Shown here piece by piece: positions 8,642 through 19,170 of a DNA stretch of 64,000 nt; position 1 is the first letter of the stretch; each line of letters starts with the position of its first letter. The position numbers were made by a program, and so were the translations under genes. The notes under the pieces were generated by a model. That model was given only the letters and a program-made list of their open reading frames with translations, did no database searches and was not told the origin of the DNA. Source of the stretch: Gracilibacillus sp. YIM 98692 (GTDB lineage: Bacteria > Bacillota > Bacilli > Bacillales > Amphibacillaceae); NCBI RefSeq assembly GCF_010993965.1, contig NZ_WIXM01000013.1, forward strand, positions 25,846 to 89,845, in the 5' to 3' direction.

Positions 8642-9760
8642 ATGCAGACAAAATATAATATCGTAAAACAAGCGATTAAATCGAAAATATTAGATGGTAC
8701 TTTCCAGCCGCATCAAAAAATTAGTTCAGAAAGTGAATTAATGAAACAATTTAACGTGAGCCGTCACACTGTTCGATTAGCGATTGGCGACCTTGTTAAT
8801 CAAGGCTGGTTATATCGTGAGCAAGGAGCGGGTACATTCTGTGCAGATCGCTCTAAAGAAGATAAGAGTTCATTTATAAAACAAAACAATATAGCGATTA
8901 TTACAACATATATATCGGATTATATTTTTCCATCAATTATTCGTGGAGCAGAGTCCTATTTAAGTGATCATGGTTATCAGGTAAGTTTGTTTAGCACAAA
9001 TAATGATCATGGAAATGAACGGCGTTTTTTGGAAAGCATTTTAACCCAACATTTCGATGGCGTTATTATTGAACCGACAAGAAGTGCTTTAACGAATCCA
9101 AACATTAACTATTATTTAAATTTAGAAAGACAGAATATTCCATACTTAATGATCAATGCTTATTACGATGAATTAGAGCCCTTCCACCTTGTCATGGATG
9201 ATGAAAAAGGCGGCTTCATACAAACAGAACATTTAATTGAACTTGGGCATCAAAATATTGTTGGATTTTTTAAAAATGATGATATCCAAGGGACGAAACG
9301 TATGAAGGGATATTTAAAAGCACATCGAAAGCACGGTATTGAGTTATCGCCAAATAATATTGTGACATACAATACAGAAGAAAAATCAACAAAGCCAGTG
9401 GAATTATTAGAGAAATTTTTAGAAGAGCCTCAAGAAAAACGTCCGACAGCTATTGTTTGCTATAATGATGAACTAGCGATCAAATTACTAGACATTATTC
9501 GTAAATTCCATTTACGAGTGCCGCAAGATATTTCGATAGTGGGCTTTGATGATTCTTTTATGGCGGAAGTAACAGAGGTAAAACTGACAACAGTGAAGCA
9601 TCCGCAAAGTGAAATGGGAGAGCTTGCGGCAAAGGCTGTTTTAGATATGATAAAGCGGTCGAGAGGTCCTCGGAGCAATACAGAAAAGGATATGGTTCTA
9701 TTTGAACCTGAATTAGTGGTAAGACATTCAACAGCACGATTAGAAGCAAATAACCGCTAA
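8642..9760 (+). CDS. araR: AraR-type arabinose repressor, copy 1
   Basis: AraR joins a GntR-type winged helix (about residues 1-70, recognition helix SRHTVRLAIGDL) to a LacI/periplasmic-binding-like effector domain (about 80-365) that senses L-arabinose and releases the ara boxes. The 372-residue chimeric layout is exactly that of the family. The start at 8642 has only a weak GGGGTG site. No TACGTA box was found in its upstream 260 bases, unlike copy 2, so it may be expressed constitutively. A TTGACA at 8556 has no -10 element at proper distance. A close paralogue follows in tandem at 10166. Confidence 0.92.
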   Translation: MQTKYNIVKQAIKSKILDGTFQPHQKISSESELMKQFNVSRHTVRLAIGDLVNQGWLYREQGAGTFCADRSKEDKSSFIKQNNIAIITTYISDYIFPSIIRGAESYLSDHGYQVSLFSTNNDHGNERRFLESILTQHFDGVIIEPTRSALTNPNINYYLNLERQNIPYLMINAYYDELEPFHLVMDDEKGGFIQTEHLIELGHQNIVGFFKNDDIQGTKRMKGYLKAHRKHGIELSPNNIVTYNTEEKSTKPVELLEKFLEEPQEKRPTAIVCYNDELAIKLLDIIRKFHLRVPQDISIVGFDDSFMAEVTEVKLTTVKHPQSEMGELAAKAVLDMIKRSRGPRSNTEKDMVLFEPELVVRHSTARLEANNR

Positions 9761-9789
9761 AAACCACTATGAATAATAAGATTAATTAG

Positions 9790-9833
9790 AATGCTGAATG
9801 ATCTACTAGGGTAGATGATTCAGTATTTTTTTG
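9790..9833 (+). terminator. Rho-independent terminator of araR copy 1
   Basis: ATGCTGAATGATCTA pairs with TAGATGATTCAGTAT (mismatches at two positions) and is followed by seven T. Confidence 0.75.
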
Positions 9834-9969
9834 TTACTTAAAAGCTGTTAGCTGTAAAACAAACCTTCCCTTAATTAACTTATTTATTAATGAAAAACTG
9901 AAATGTAATAACTTTCTTAAGGATAAAATAACTTATTGATTGATAACTAACAAAATAATGTAAAAGGTA

Positions 9970-9997
9970 TTGTAAATTAGAGGGTGTTTGGTATACT
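9970..9997 (+). promoter_or_regulatory. Sigma-A promoter of araR copy 2
   Basis: TTGTAA (9970-9975), 16-base spacer and TATACT (9992-9997), with an AraR box starting at the next base. The implied leader to the ATG at 10166 is about 160 bases and contains a cre site. The rest of the 9761-10165 gap is AT-rich with nothing else recognised. Confidence 0.6.
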
Positions 9998-10013
9998 ATT
10001 AGTACGTACAAAT
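9998..10013. promoter_or_regulatory. AraR operator upstream of araR copy 2
   Basis: ATTAGTACGTACAAAT, with the TACGTA core, abuts the -10 element. It implies autoregulation of copy 2. Confidence 0.75.
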
Positions 10014-10044
10014 TGTAAATATTCCATTTTATTTTCCAACCATT

Positions 10045-10058
10045 TGTAATCGTTCACA
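10045..10058. promoter_or_regulatory. CcpA cre site in the araR copy 2 leader
   Basis: TGTAATCGTTCACA fits the cre consensus TGWAANCGNTNWCA at all 14 positions. Lying downstream of the promoter, it would act as a roadblock under glucose. Confidence 0.65.
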
Positions 10059-10165
10059 TGTAAAGTTTGTTTTAATTTAGGGCGGATTGCCCAGACAAAA
10101 GGTAATAATAAATACTTAGTTAGATAGATAGTTTTTTTCGGTATATAAAATTGGGGGTATGAAGG

Positions 10166-11287
10166 ATGGAGGCAAAATATAAAAAAATTAAACAATCGAT
10201 TAAATCAAGAATTTTAGAAGGTTTAATCTCACCAAATGAGAAAATAAGCTCCGAAAGTGAATTAATGAGGGAATTTAATGTAAGTCGTCATACGGTGCGA
10301 CTAGCATTAGGTGAACTAGTAAATGAAGGGTGGCTATACCGTGAACAAGGAGCAGGGACATTTTGTGCGGACAGGTCGAATATAGACAAAAAAAAGTCAG
10401 CTGACAAGCCTCATAAAAATATTGCGATTGTGACGACTTATATATCAGAATATATTTTTCCAAGTATTATTCGAGGAGCAGAATCTTACCTAAGCCAGCA
10501 AGGTTATCATGTTAGCATATTCAACACACACAATCGATATGAGGAAGAAAAGGATATACTAAGCAAAATATTATTAGGCAATTATGATGGTGTCATCATT
10601 GAACCAACGAACAGTGCATCTTCTAATCCTAATTTAAAATATTATCTAAACTTAGAAAAGGAAAATATCCCTTATGTTATGATCAATGCTAGATATGAGG
10701 AGTTAGAGCCAATTAGCTTTATGATGAATGATGTACAAGGGGGATTTATTCAAACGAAACACCTAATAGACCAAGGGCATAAAGAAATTGCATGTATGTA
10801 TAAAACCGATGATGCACAAGGGCAAAAGAGATTAAAAGGATATATCAAAGCCCATCGTGAGCTAAACTTACCTCTTAATCCAAAAAACATTGTCACATAT
10901 GATACAGAAAATCAACACCAAAAGCCTGTTAACGCATTAAGAAAGTTATTATCTCAAAAAAGTGATAAACTTACAGGACTTGTTTGTTACAATGATCAAC
11001 TTGTTTTAAGGCTGATGGATTTCTTGAGAAGTGAAGGCATTCAAATACCAAAGGATATCTCTTTAGTCGGATATGATGATTCGATGCTAGCTGAAGTGTC
11101 GGAAGTAAAATTAACATCTGTTGCTCATCCTAAAAGTCAACTCGGCTTAGATGCAGCCAAAACAATTATTCAGATGATTAAAAGAAATAATACTATTAAC
11201 GGTAAGGAAAACTGGTCAAAACTTTATGAACCAGAATTGAAAATAAGACAATCCACTAGTGATTTAAAAAAAGGCGTGGTGATTTAA
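10166..11287 (+). CDS. AraR-type arabinose repressor, copy 2
   Basis: This is a full-length second AraR (373 residues), with a GntR winged helix at about 1-70 and a LacI-like effector domain after it. The recognition helix SRHTVRLA and the wing segment GWLYREQGAGTFCADRS are identical to copy 1, so both should read the same ara boxes. The effector domain is more diverged (for example NARYEELEPISFMM against NAYYDELEPFHLVM). Unlike copy 1 it has an AraR box and a cre site in its own upstream region. It could be a duplicated repressor with a different inducer or affinity; that is inference. Confidence 0.9.
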   Translation: MEAKYKKIKQSIKSRILEGLISPNEKISSESELMREFNVSRHTVRLALGELVNEGWLYREQGAGTFCADRSNIDKKKSADKPHKNIAIVTTYISEYIFPSIIRGAESYLSQQGYHVSIFNTHNRYEEEKDILSKILLGNYDGVIIEPTNSASSNPNLKYYLNLEKENIPYVMINARYEELEPISFMMNDVQGGFIQTKHLIDQGHKEIACMYKTDDAQGQKRLKGYIKAHRELNLPLNPKNIVTYDTENQHQKPVNALRKLLSQKSDKLTGLVCYNDQLVLRLMDFLRSEGIQIPKDISLVGYDDSMLAEVSEVKLTSVAHPKSQLGLDAAKTIIQMIKRNNTINGKENWSKLYEPELKIRQSTSDLKKGVVI

Positions 11288-11300
11288 TACGAAAGAAATT

Positions 11301-11336
11301 AAACACTGTATACAAAGTATACGGTGTTTTTTTATG
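11301..11336 (+). terminator. Rho-independent terminator of araR copy 2
   Basis: A 13-bp stem AAACACTGTATAC/GTATACGGTGTTT (one T-G pair) with an AAA loop is followed by a T run. Confidence 0.85.
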
Positions 11337-11519
11337 TGATTTTTAGGATTATCAAAAAACAAAAATAAGATATGGGTTCAAAAATAGGATACATGAAATA
11401 ACAAGGATAAGCATAAATGAGGGAACTTATACGATCAAAAATGTTATTCTGACACACATTTTTAGAAAAGATGTCTTCCGATTTTTTATTTTGAAATTCT
11501 ATAAATCTATTGAATCCAC

Positions 11520-11548
11520 TTGACAAACTAACTAATATTTCATAATCT
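11520..11548 (+). promoter_or_regulatory. Sigma-A promoter of the first abfA
   Basis: TTGACA (11520-11525), 17-base spacer and TAATCT (11543-11548). The same -35/-10 pair occurs before araN at 18973. The 11337-11519 stretch before it shows nothing else recognisable. Confidence 0.8.
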
Positions 11549-11552
11549 TAGT

Positions 11553-11568
11553 AATATACGTACAAATT
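11553..11568. promoter_or_regulatory. AraR operator 1 of abfA
   Basis: AATATACGTACAAATT, with the TACGTA core, lies just downstream of the -10 element. Confidence 0.8.
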
Positions 11569-11593
11569 ATACAAAAGGGACAATTTTTTATTA

Positions 11594-11609
11594 AATGTAC
11601 GTTCGAGTT
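11594..11609. promoter_or_regulatory. AraR operator 2 of abfA
   Basis: AATGTACGTTCGAGTT is a one-mismatch ara box centred 41 bases after box 1, which fits a cooperative pair. A cre-like TGTAAGCGTTTCA with one base missing in the centre follows at 11649. Confidence 0.7.
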
Positions 11610-11653
11610 AAGGGAGTTTCTATGAAAACTCTTTTTATTTAAACTATTTGTAA

Positions 11654-13234
<1,581 letters not shown>

Positions 13235-13366
13235 CCAATGGGAATTTACCGTCAAATGAAAGGAAGCCATTCATTTGGAACACCATCAATATACACTAAC
13301 CCACTAAAGCTCCTATTGTCAAAAGGTAACATTATTAAATCTATAAAATTATAATGAGGTGAAAAA

Positions 13367-14854
13367 ATGAGTCAACATAAAGTAGTCGTCAATACGGATG
13401 TGAAACAGGGGACGATTAATAAGAATATTTATGGACACTTTGCTGAGCATTTAGGCCGTTGTATTTATGAAGGTTTTTGGGTAGGAGAAGATTCCTCCAT
13501 CCCAAATACAAATGGAATTCGTAACGATGTGGTAGAAGCATTGAAAAATATTAATATTCCTGTACTACGTTGGCCTGGGGGTTGTTTTGCAGATGAATAC
13601 CATTGGAAAGACGGTGTGGGGCCAAGAGAAAATCGGAAGCGTATGGTGAACACCCACTGGGGCGGTGTCATCGAGAATAATCACTTTGGTACACATGAAT
13701 TTATGATGCTATGTGACATGCTAGAGACCGAACCATATATTTGCGGTAACGTTGGAAGCGGTACTATTCAAGAGATGTCCGAATGGGTAGAGTATATGAC
13801 ATTTGACGGGGAATCTCCTATGGCTAATTGGCGCCAAGAAAATGGCAGAGAAGAATCATGGCCACTCACTTATTTCGGAGTTGGGAACGAGAATTGGGGA
13901 TGTGGCGGTAATATGCGCCCGCAATATTATGCTGATCTATATCGCAGGTTTCAAACATATGTAAGAAACTATGGTGATAACAAGATTTATCGTATTGCAG
14001 GGGGTCCAAATGTTGATGATTACAATTGGACAGAAGTATTAATGAGAGAAGCAACTGACTTCATGGATGGCTTAAGTCTGCATTATTACACGATTCCAGG
14101 TGATTTCTGGCTAGGAAAAGGATCTGCCACTGATTTCCCTGAAGATGAATGGGCTATTACAATGCAAAAGGCCTACCATATTCAAGAATTAATTGAAAAA
14201 CACAGTACGATTATGGATAAGTATGACCCAGAAAAACGAGTAGGATTAATTATTGATGAATGGGGCACTTGGTTCGATGTAGAAGAAGGAACAAATCCAG
14301 GATTTCTTTATCAACAAAATACGATTCGTGATGCATTAGTTGCTGGTGTATCTTTGAATATTTTTAATGATCATAATGATCGAGTGCAAATGGCAAATAT
14401 CGCACAAACTATTAATGTGCTTCAGTCCATGATTTTAACAGATGAAGAAAAAATGATCCTAACGCCAACTTATCATGTGTTTGAAATGTATAAGGTACAC
14501 CAAGATGCCGAAAAAGTTGCGCTTGATTTAGAAACAGATACGTTAAAAGCAGGCGATAAAGAAATGCCGCAAATAACAGCATCTGCATCGCAAAACAAAG
14601 AAGGTAAATATCATATCTCACTATGTAACGTAGACAAAGATAACGAAGCAGAAGTCACCATAGATTGGAGAGGTGCAGGTCTAGCCAATGTCAATGGCCG
14701 TGTGTTAACGGCAGATGAAATCGATGCTCATAATACATTTGAAAACCCAGATAACATCAAGCCAGTAGAATATCAGGACTTTCAAGTTAACGACAATCAA
14801 CTAACATTACAATTACCAGCTAAATCAGTAGTAGTATTATCAGTAGAAGAATAA
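13367..14854 (+). CDS. GH51 alpha-L-arabinofuranosidase, second type
   Basis: This is a second cytoplasmic GH51 enzyme of 495 residues, with acid/base Glu 175 in [13 protein letters not shown] and nucleophile Glu 298 in [10 protein letters not shown]. It diverges strongly from the preceding abfA (for instance [22 protein letters not shown] against [22 protein letters not shown]), so it is not a recent duplicate. It resembles the second GH51 found in Bacillus and Geobacillus that prefers branched or xylan-derived arabinosides; that preference is inference. The TGAGGTG site before the ATG at 13367 is good. It ends at a strong terminator at 14869. Confidence 0.93.
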   Translation: MSQHKVVVNTDVKQGTINKNIYGHFAEHLGRCIYEGFWVGEDSSIPNTNGIRNDVVEALKNINIPVLRWPGGCFADEYHWKDGVGPRENRKRMVNTHWGGVIENNHFGTHEFMMLCDMLETEPYICGNVGSGTIQEMSEWVEYMTFDGESPMANWRQENGREESWPLTYFGVGNENWGCGGNMRPQYYADLYRRFQTYVRNYGDNKIYRIAGGPNVDDYNWTEVLMREATDFMDGLSLHYYTIPGDFWLGKGSATDFPEDEWAITMQKAYHIQELIEKHSTIMDKYDPEKRVGLIIDEWGTWFDVEEGTNPGFLYQQNTIRDALVAGVSLNIFNDHNDRVQMANIAQTINVLQSMILTDEEKMILTPTYHVFEMYKVHQDAEKVALDLETDTLKAGDKEMPQITASASQNKEGKYHISLCNVDKDNEAEVTIDWRGAGLANVNGRVLTADEIDAHNTFENPDNIKPVEYQDFQVNDNQLTLQLPAKSVVVLSVEE

Positions 14855-14868
14855 CAGATACCTGTCTA

Positions 14869-14902
14869 AAAAGCCGATAAGTAAGTTATCGGCTTTTTTT
14901 AG
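14869..14902 (+). terminator. Rho-independent terminator after the GH51 pair
   Basis: A 12-bp stem AAAAGCCGATAA/TTATCGGCTTTT with a 5-base loop is followed by TTT. Confidence 0.85.
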
Positions 14903-14996
14903 CAGCCATATGATCTTTAATCGTGCTTCTTGTATGCATAAGTTGTTAAAGATTATACATTGTTGATCAGGGTTTATAAAAGGAGGAGAGGAATTA

Positions 14997-16122
14997 ATGG
15001 ACTTTTATAAGGAATTGTCCCTATTAATGGAGGAAGAGGGAGTTTCTGATATACCATTGCCAGATATCATGGTAGGGAATAAGTTGAAAAAATTACTAAG
15101 TGAAGCTGATATTCAAGTAAAAGTGGTGTTGCTATCCCAAACAGAACATCAACAAGTTGTTGCAGATGAACAAACAATTGTAGAATTATTTTTAGAAACA
15201 ACGGAAGAAACCGATATACTGATTGCAGCAGGGACAGGAACAATACATGATATCCGTACGTTTTGTAGGATATAAAATGGATGTACCATTTATATCAGTG
15301 CCTACAGCAGCATCTGTGGATGGATTTACATCCAAAGGAGCTCCATTAATTCTCAAAGGAACAAAAAAGACGATTCAAACGGCATCACCAATGGCTGTCT
15401 TTGCGGACATAGCGATATTGAAGGATGCACCAAAAGAATTAACTGCAGCAGGATTTGGAGACATTATGGGGAAGTATACCTCTTTAGTAGATTGGGAGAT
15501 TTCTCGTTGGATAGGTGGCGAGCCATATAACGAACGAGCGGATAGAATGACCCGTTATGCACTAGATGTATGTGTAAATAATCTCGAAGATATTGCCGAA
15601 CGAACGGAGTTTGGTATAGAATGTTTGATCCGTGCTTTAATAGAATCAGGACTTGTTATGCTAATTTTAGATTTTTCTAGACCTGCTTCAGGAGGGGAGC
15701 ATCATTTATCCCACTATTGGGAAATGGATTTATTACAGAATAGTGCAAAACAACATTTACACGGAGCGAAAGTCGGTGTAACCACGACGATTATTACAGA
15801 CTTATATAAAAAACTATCGGATGAATGGGATGCTGTAAATAAGAGCCATACAGAATATAAGGGGAAATTGAAAGAGCACTGGTCTAAAATAGAACAAGAA
15901 ATCCTTGCTATTCCAGAAACAAATAAGTTGAAAGAATACCTTCGTAGAGTTGGAGGTCCTGATTCACCAGCAGCATTAGGAAGGGATTCAAATGTTGTAC
16001 GTGCTAGTTTAAATGAAGCCTATTTAATACGTGATCGCTGTACTGGTCTAATGCTTCTAAGTAAGCATAAAAGAGGAGATATCTCGTATCCATTTATGAA
16101 CCAACCATTACCGTTAACCTAA
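14997..16122 (+). pseudogene. araM: araM/egsA-like glycerol-1-phosphate dehydrogenase, decayed by an internal gap and a frameshift
   Basis: The sequence belongs to AraM/EgsA, the NAD-dependent sn-glycerol-1-phosphate dehydrogenase often carried in Bacillus ara operons. Frame one (14997-15275) ends after AAGTGTIHDI; the protein resumes in the next frame as RFVGYKMDVPFISVPTAASVDGFTS and continues to 16122. One surplus C in ATCCGTACG (15254/15255) explains it, since removing it restores D-I-V-R-F. The first part is also short: the family region between IMVGNK and LKKLL, which carries the first Rossmann strand, is missing in frame by roughly 30 residues as I recall the B. subtilis protein. The zinc-site segments SGGEHHLSHYWEMD and HGAKVG remain. 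GGAGGAG precedes the ATG. Confidence 0.85.
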
Positions 16123-16138
16123 TTGATAGATTTATTTT

Positions 16139-16172
16139 AAGCACCTCTTCTTATTGTGAGAGGTGCTTTTGT
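16139..16172 (+). terminator. Rho-independent terminator after araM
   Basis: A perfect 10-bp stem AAGCACCTCT/AGAGGTGCTT with a 10-base loop is followed by TT-G-TT, a weak T run. Confidence 0.7.
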
Positions 16173-16283
16173 TATGTTTTTTGCAAGGATAAATGAATGA
16201 GGGATTTTGAAAAGTAAAAGCGAGAAAAAGTAATATAATATCAAAATATAGTTAAAAAATCGTATAAAAGTTTTAGAAAAAGA

Positions 16284-16312
16284 TTGAAAAAAGTTATACA
16301 GTTATATATAAT
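16284..16312 (+). promoter_or_regulatory. Sigma-A promoter of araPQ
   Basis: TTGAAA (16284-16289), a 17-base spacer and a perfect TATAAT (16307-16312) precede an AraR box and a cre site. These explain most of the 16173-16458 gap. Confidence 0.8.
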
Positions 16313-16325
16313 AGAATCAACCAAT

Positions 16326-16341
16326 ACTTATACGTACGTTT
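16326..16341. promoter_or_regulatory. AraR operator of araPQ
   Basis: ACTTATACGTACGTTT, with the TACGTA core, lies around the predicted transcript start. Confidence 0.75.
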
Positions 16342-16410
16342 ATCATTTTTCTCGTATTTGTATTGAACTTTATTTGAACGATATACAAATCTTAATCGTA
16401 ACGCGCGTTG

Positions 16411-16428
16411 TTTGAAAGCGTATTCAGT
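16411..16428. promoter_or_regulatory. CcpA cre site of araPQ
   Basis: TGAAAGCGTATTCA, flanked by TT and GT, matches the extended cre consensus WWTGNAARCGNWWWCAWW at all but one position. It lies in the leader about 100 bases after the -10 element. Confidence 0.65.
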
Positions 16429-16458
16429 TGTTAGGTTATTATATAAGGAGGGGTAAAA

Positions 16459-17391
16459 GTGGCTACTAATCAATCGATAGAAGTAACCAAAAAACGTTCT
16501 AATCCTATTATAGGGTTCCTTAATTCCAAAAAGGTTGTACCATATATTTTTGTATCACCTTTTATTATTTCTTTTTTAATATTAACGTTATATCCAGCAA
16601 TACGTGGTGTGATTATGAGTTTCCAAAGCGTATTGCCTGGACAAGTTGAATTTATTGGATTAACGAATTATGAAAGGGTTTTTAATCCAACATTTTATAA
16701 AGCGCTAACAAACACGACTATTTATGTGATACTAACCGTTACGATTTTGACTATTTTACCAATTATTCTGGCTGTCATATTAGATTCACGGTTTGTAAAG
16801 TTAAAGACACTATTCCGTGCATCATTATTTATGCCAGCACTAGCATCTACTATTGTAGCTGGTATGATTTTTCGATTAATGTTTGGAGAGACAGATACAG
16901 CTGCTGCCAACCAAATACTTAATTGGTTAGGTATGGGATCGGTAGAATGGCGATTTAATGCATGGTCTGGAATGTTCTTGATGGTTATGTTATGTGTTTG
17001 GAGATGGCTAGGTGTTAATATATTGTATTTCTTAGCGGCATTACAGAATGTGCCAAGTGAGTTGTATGAAGCAGCGGATATTGATGGGGCATCTCTTTTT
17101 CAAAAATTCTGGTATGTGACACTGCCATTCTTAAAACCAGTAACCATTTTTGTTGTAACGATTTCGATTATTAATGGATTTAGAATGTTCGAGGAGAGCT
17201 TTGTGTTTTGGGAAGCAGGATCCCCAGGTAATATAGGTTTAACAGTGGTAGGCTATATTTATCAACAAGGTATCCAGCAAAATGACATGGGCTTCGGTGC
17301 AGCCATTGGAGTCATATTAATGCTTATTATCTTTGTGATTAGCTTTATTCAGCTGATTTTAACAGGTGCATTTAAGAGAGGTGACGCATAA
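16459..17391 (+). CDS. araP: Arabino-oligosaccharide ABC transporter permease AraP
   Basis: AraP is a six-helix MalF-type inner-membrane permease that with AraQ forms the channel for arabinose oligomers delivered by AraN. The EAA loop that docks the ATPase reads EAADIDGASLFQKFW at about residues 206-220. Start is a GTG at 16459 with AAGGAGGGG at 16445. Length 310 is typical. It overlaps araQ by one base. There is no ATP-binding gene in the cluster, as in B. subtilis where the shared ATPase MsmX serves this system. Confidence 0.92.
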   Translation: MATNQSIEVTKKRSNPIIGFLNSKKVVPYIFVSPFIISFLILTLYPAIRGVIMSFQSVLPGQVEFIGLTNYERVFNPTFYKALTNTTIYVILTVTILTILPIILAVILDSRFVKLKTLFRASLFMPALASTIVAGMIFRLMFGETDTAAANQILNWLGMGSVEWRFNAWSGMFLMVMLCVWRWLGVNILYFLAALQNVPSELYEAADIDGASLFQKFWYVTLPFLKPVTIFVVTISIINGFRMFEESFVFWEAGSPGNIGLTVVGYIYQQGIQQNDMGFGAAIGVILMLIIFVISFIQLILTGAFKRGDA

Positions 17392-18230
17392 TGAAAAAAC
17401 AACAAAGCAGTACCTTAAAATGGGTAACAAATATAGGAATGGCTATTGTTTGTTTAACTGCATTGTTCCCAGTTTTAATGTTATTATTATCGTCTTTTCG
17501 GCCATCATCAGAATTAATGCGTACAGGAATTAGTTTGAAATTTGATTGGTCCTTATTGAACTTAGATAACTATATCTATATATTCTCTCAAGCGGGTGAA
17601 TATTGGACGTGGTATATGAATAGTTTAATTATTTCAGCTGTAACCATTGTATTATCGTTGTTTTTTTCCGCAATGGTTGGCTATGCACTTGCTGTGTATG
17701 ATTTTAAAGGTAAAAACCTTTTCTTTACATTCGTAGTATTTATATTAATGGTTCCATTTGAGATTTTAATGCTGCCACTATTCCAAATGATGATTAATTT
17801 CCAATTAGTAAACTCATACCTTGGGGTAATATTACCAATGGTTGTAGCACCAATCGCTGTTTTCTTCTTTAGACAATATGCACTTGGATTACCAGTTCAG
17901 CTAATGGATGCAGCAAGAATAGATGGTGCTACTGAGTATGGAATCTATTTCAAAATTATGCTGCCACTAATGGCTCCATCCTTAGGTGCCATGGCTATTT
18001 TACAAGGACTTGGAAGTTGGAATAACTTCTTATGGCCATTAATTGTACTTCGTTCCAATGATATGTTTACATTGCCGATTGGCTTGGCAACACTTCTAAC
18101 ACCGTATGGGAACAACTATGATGTTTTAATAGCAGGATCTGTTATGACAGTTATTCCGATTATCATTCTATTTATATTCTTCCAACGCTACTTCGTTGCA
18201 GGTTTAACCGTTGGTGGAGTGAAAGGATAA
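17391..18230 (+). CDS. araQ: Arabino-oligosaccharide ABC transporter permease AraQ
   Basis: AraQ is the MalG-type partner of AraP, with six predicted helices and the EAA-type loop DAARIDGATEYGIYFKIMLP. The ATG at 17391 overlaps the araP stop, with GAGAGGTGA as ribosome binding site. At 279 residues it is full length and ends with the typical AGLTVGGVKG tail. It is followed directly by a DUF624 gene and then, from its own promoter, by araN. Confidence 0.92.
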   Translation: MKKQQSSTLKWVTNIGMAIVCLTALFPVLMLLLSSFRPSSELMRTGISLKFDWSLLNLDNYIYIFSQAGEYWTWYMNSLIISAVTIVLSLFFSAMVGYALAVYDFKGKNLFFTFVVFILMVPFEILMLPLFQMMINFQLVNSYLGVILPMVVAPIAVFFFRQYALGLPVQLMDAARIDGATEYGIYFKIMLPLMAPSLGAMAILQGLGSWNNFLWPLIVLRSNDMFTLPIGLATLLTPYGNNYDVLIAGSVMTVIPIIILFIFFQRYFVAGLTVGGVKG

Positions 18231-18268
18231 ATTTACTTTTAAGTTGTTTTATTTAGGATGTGACACAG

Positions 18269-18895
18269 ATGTTTGGACAACAAATTGTAGAATCATTGGA
18301 CCGATTTTTAAAAGCAATATTGAAGATTGCTTGGCTGAATGCTCTATGGTTCATATTCTCGAGCATAGGGTTAGTTGTGGCAGGTGCTTTTCCAGCCACA
18401 ACTGCTGCACTAGGTGTGGCTCGGAAGTGGGTGCAGCAAGAGTATCATATTTCTATTTACGATACTTTTAGGCAAGTTTATAAGCGAGAATTTATTAAAT
18501 CCAATGTGGTCGGCTGGGTGTTGACACTCATTGCTGGTGTGTTGTTTTTGAATTATTATGCACTCCGCCAGTTAGGAGATCAGATACCAATACTTGTTGT
18601 ATTTGCCTATTACTTTGTGATTTTCTTATATGGGATCATTGTACTATGGGTCTTTCCGTTAATGAGTCATTATCAAAATACTATTCGCCAATATTTTAAA
18701 AATGCTTTAATAATAGGGATTACGAAAATACACTTTACATTAGGTATAGGTTTTTCTGTCTTTTTCATCAGTTATGTGTCACTGGAGTTACCTAGTATGT
18801 TACTTTTTTGTACGATTAGTTTCATTGCTATGGCAACCATGTATTTTGCTACTAAAGCGTTTGCGAGTTTTGACACAGGAGATAACTATAATTAA
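18269..18895 (+). CDS. DUF624 (YesL family) membrane protein
   Basis: This integral membrane protein has about five hydrophobic segments and a conserved N-terminal pattern (FLKAILKIAWLNALWFIFS, PATTAALGVARKWVQ) of the YesL/DUF624 family. The family is regularly found beside sugar ABC importers and its function is not established. An in-frame GTG at 18260 is possible, but AGGATG at 18255 favours the ATG at 18269. It lies between araQ and araN and is probably read from the araPQ promoter. A second DUF624 protein sits beside the pectin transporter at 23974, so each importer here has its own copy. Confidence 0.85.
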   Translation: MFGQQIVESLDRFLKAILKIAWLNALWFIFSSIGLVVAGAFPATTAALGVARKWVQQEYHISIYDTFRQVYKREFIKSNVVGWVLTLIAGVLFLNYYALRQLGDQIPILVVFAYYFVIFLYGIIVLWVFPLMSHYQNTIRQYFKNALIIGITKIHFTLGIGFSVFFISYVSLELPSMLLFCTISFIAMATMYFATKAFASFDTGDNYN

Positions 18896-18909
18896 TATAC
18901 GTACAAATA
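18894..18909. promoter_or_regulatory. AraR operator, distal, upstream of araN
   Basis: AATATACGTACAAATA begins at the stop codon of the DUF624 gene, 79 bases upstream of the araN -35 element. With the proximal box at 19055 it would allow looping across the promoter. Confidence 0.7.
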
Positions 18910-18972
18910 ACAAGATTATTAATTAAGTTTAATGAATACATTTAAAGTTATCTAAAATGTTAAATAACTTAT

Positions 18973-19001
18973 TGACAAGTTTGTTATCTAGTGATAATCT
19001 T
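18973..19001 (+). promoter_or_regulatory. Sigma-A promoter of araN
   Basis: TTGACA (18973-18978), 17-base spacer ending in TGA and TAATCT (18996-19001); an extended -10 element. Confidence 0.8.
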
Positions 19002-19054
19002 TTATTGAACAACAAGATAGAATTAATGCGAAGCGGTCATAATGAAAGCGATAC

Positions 19055-19070
19055 ATTGTACGTACAACAA
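19055..19070. promoter_or_regulatory. AraR operator, proximal, of araN
   Basis: ATTGTACGTACAACAA is an excellent ara box located in the araN leader. Confidence 0.8.
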
Positions 19071-19118
19071 TACTTTGTACCAATTAGTATGTAACTTCGC
19101 ATAGAGTTGTTTTATTGT

Positions 19119-19132
19119 TGTAAGCGGTTTCT
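19119..19132. promoter_or_regulatory. CcpA cre site of araN
   Basis: TGTAAGCGGTTTCT fits the cre consensus at 13 of 14 positions and lies between the AraR box and the ribosome binding site. Confidence 0.6.
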
Positions 19133-19170
19133 ATTGAAGTGGAAAAATTTAAAAATGGGGGTTTATAGAA

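Noticed and set aside
15223..16122. The second araM frame as an independent 299-residue protein
   Set aside because: Its proposed N-terminus has no ribosome binding site and the reading is simply the continuation of AraM after the frameshift.
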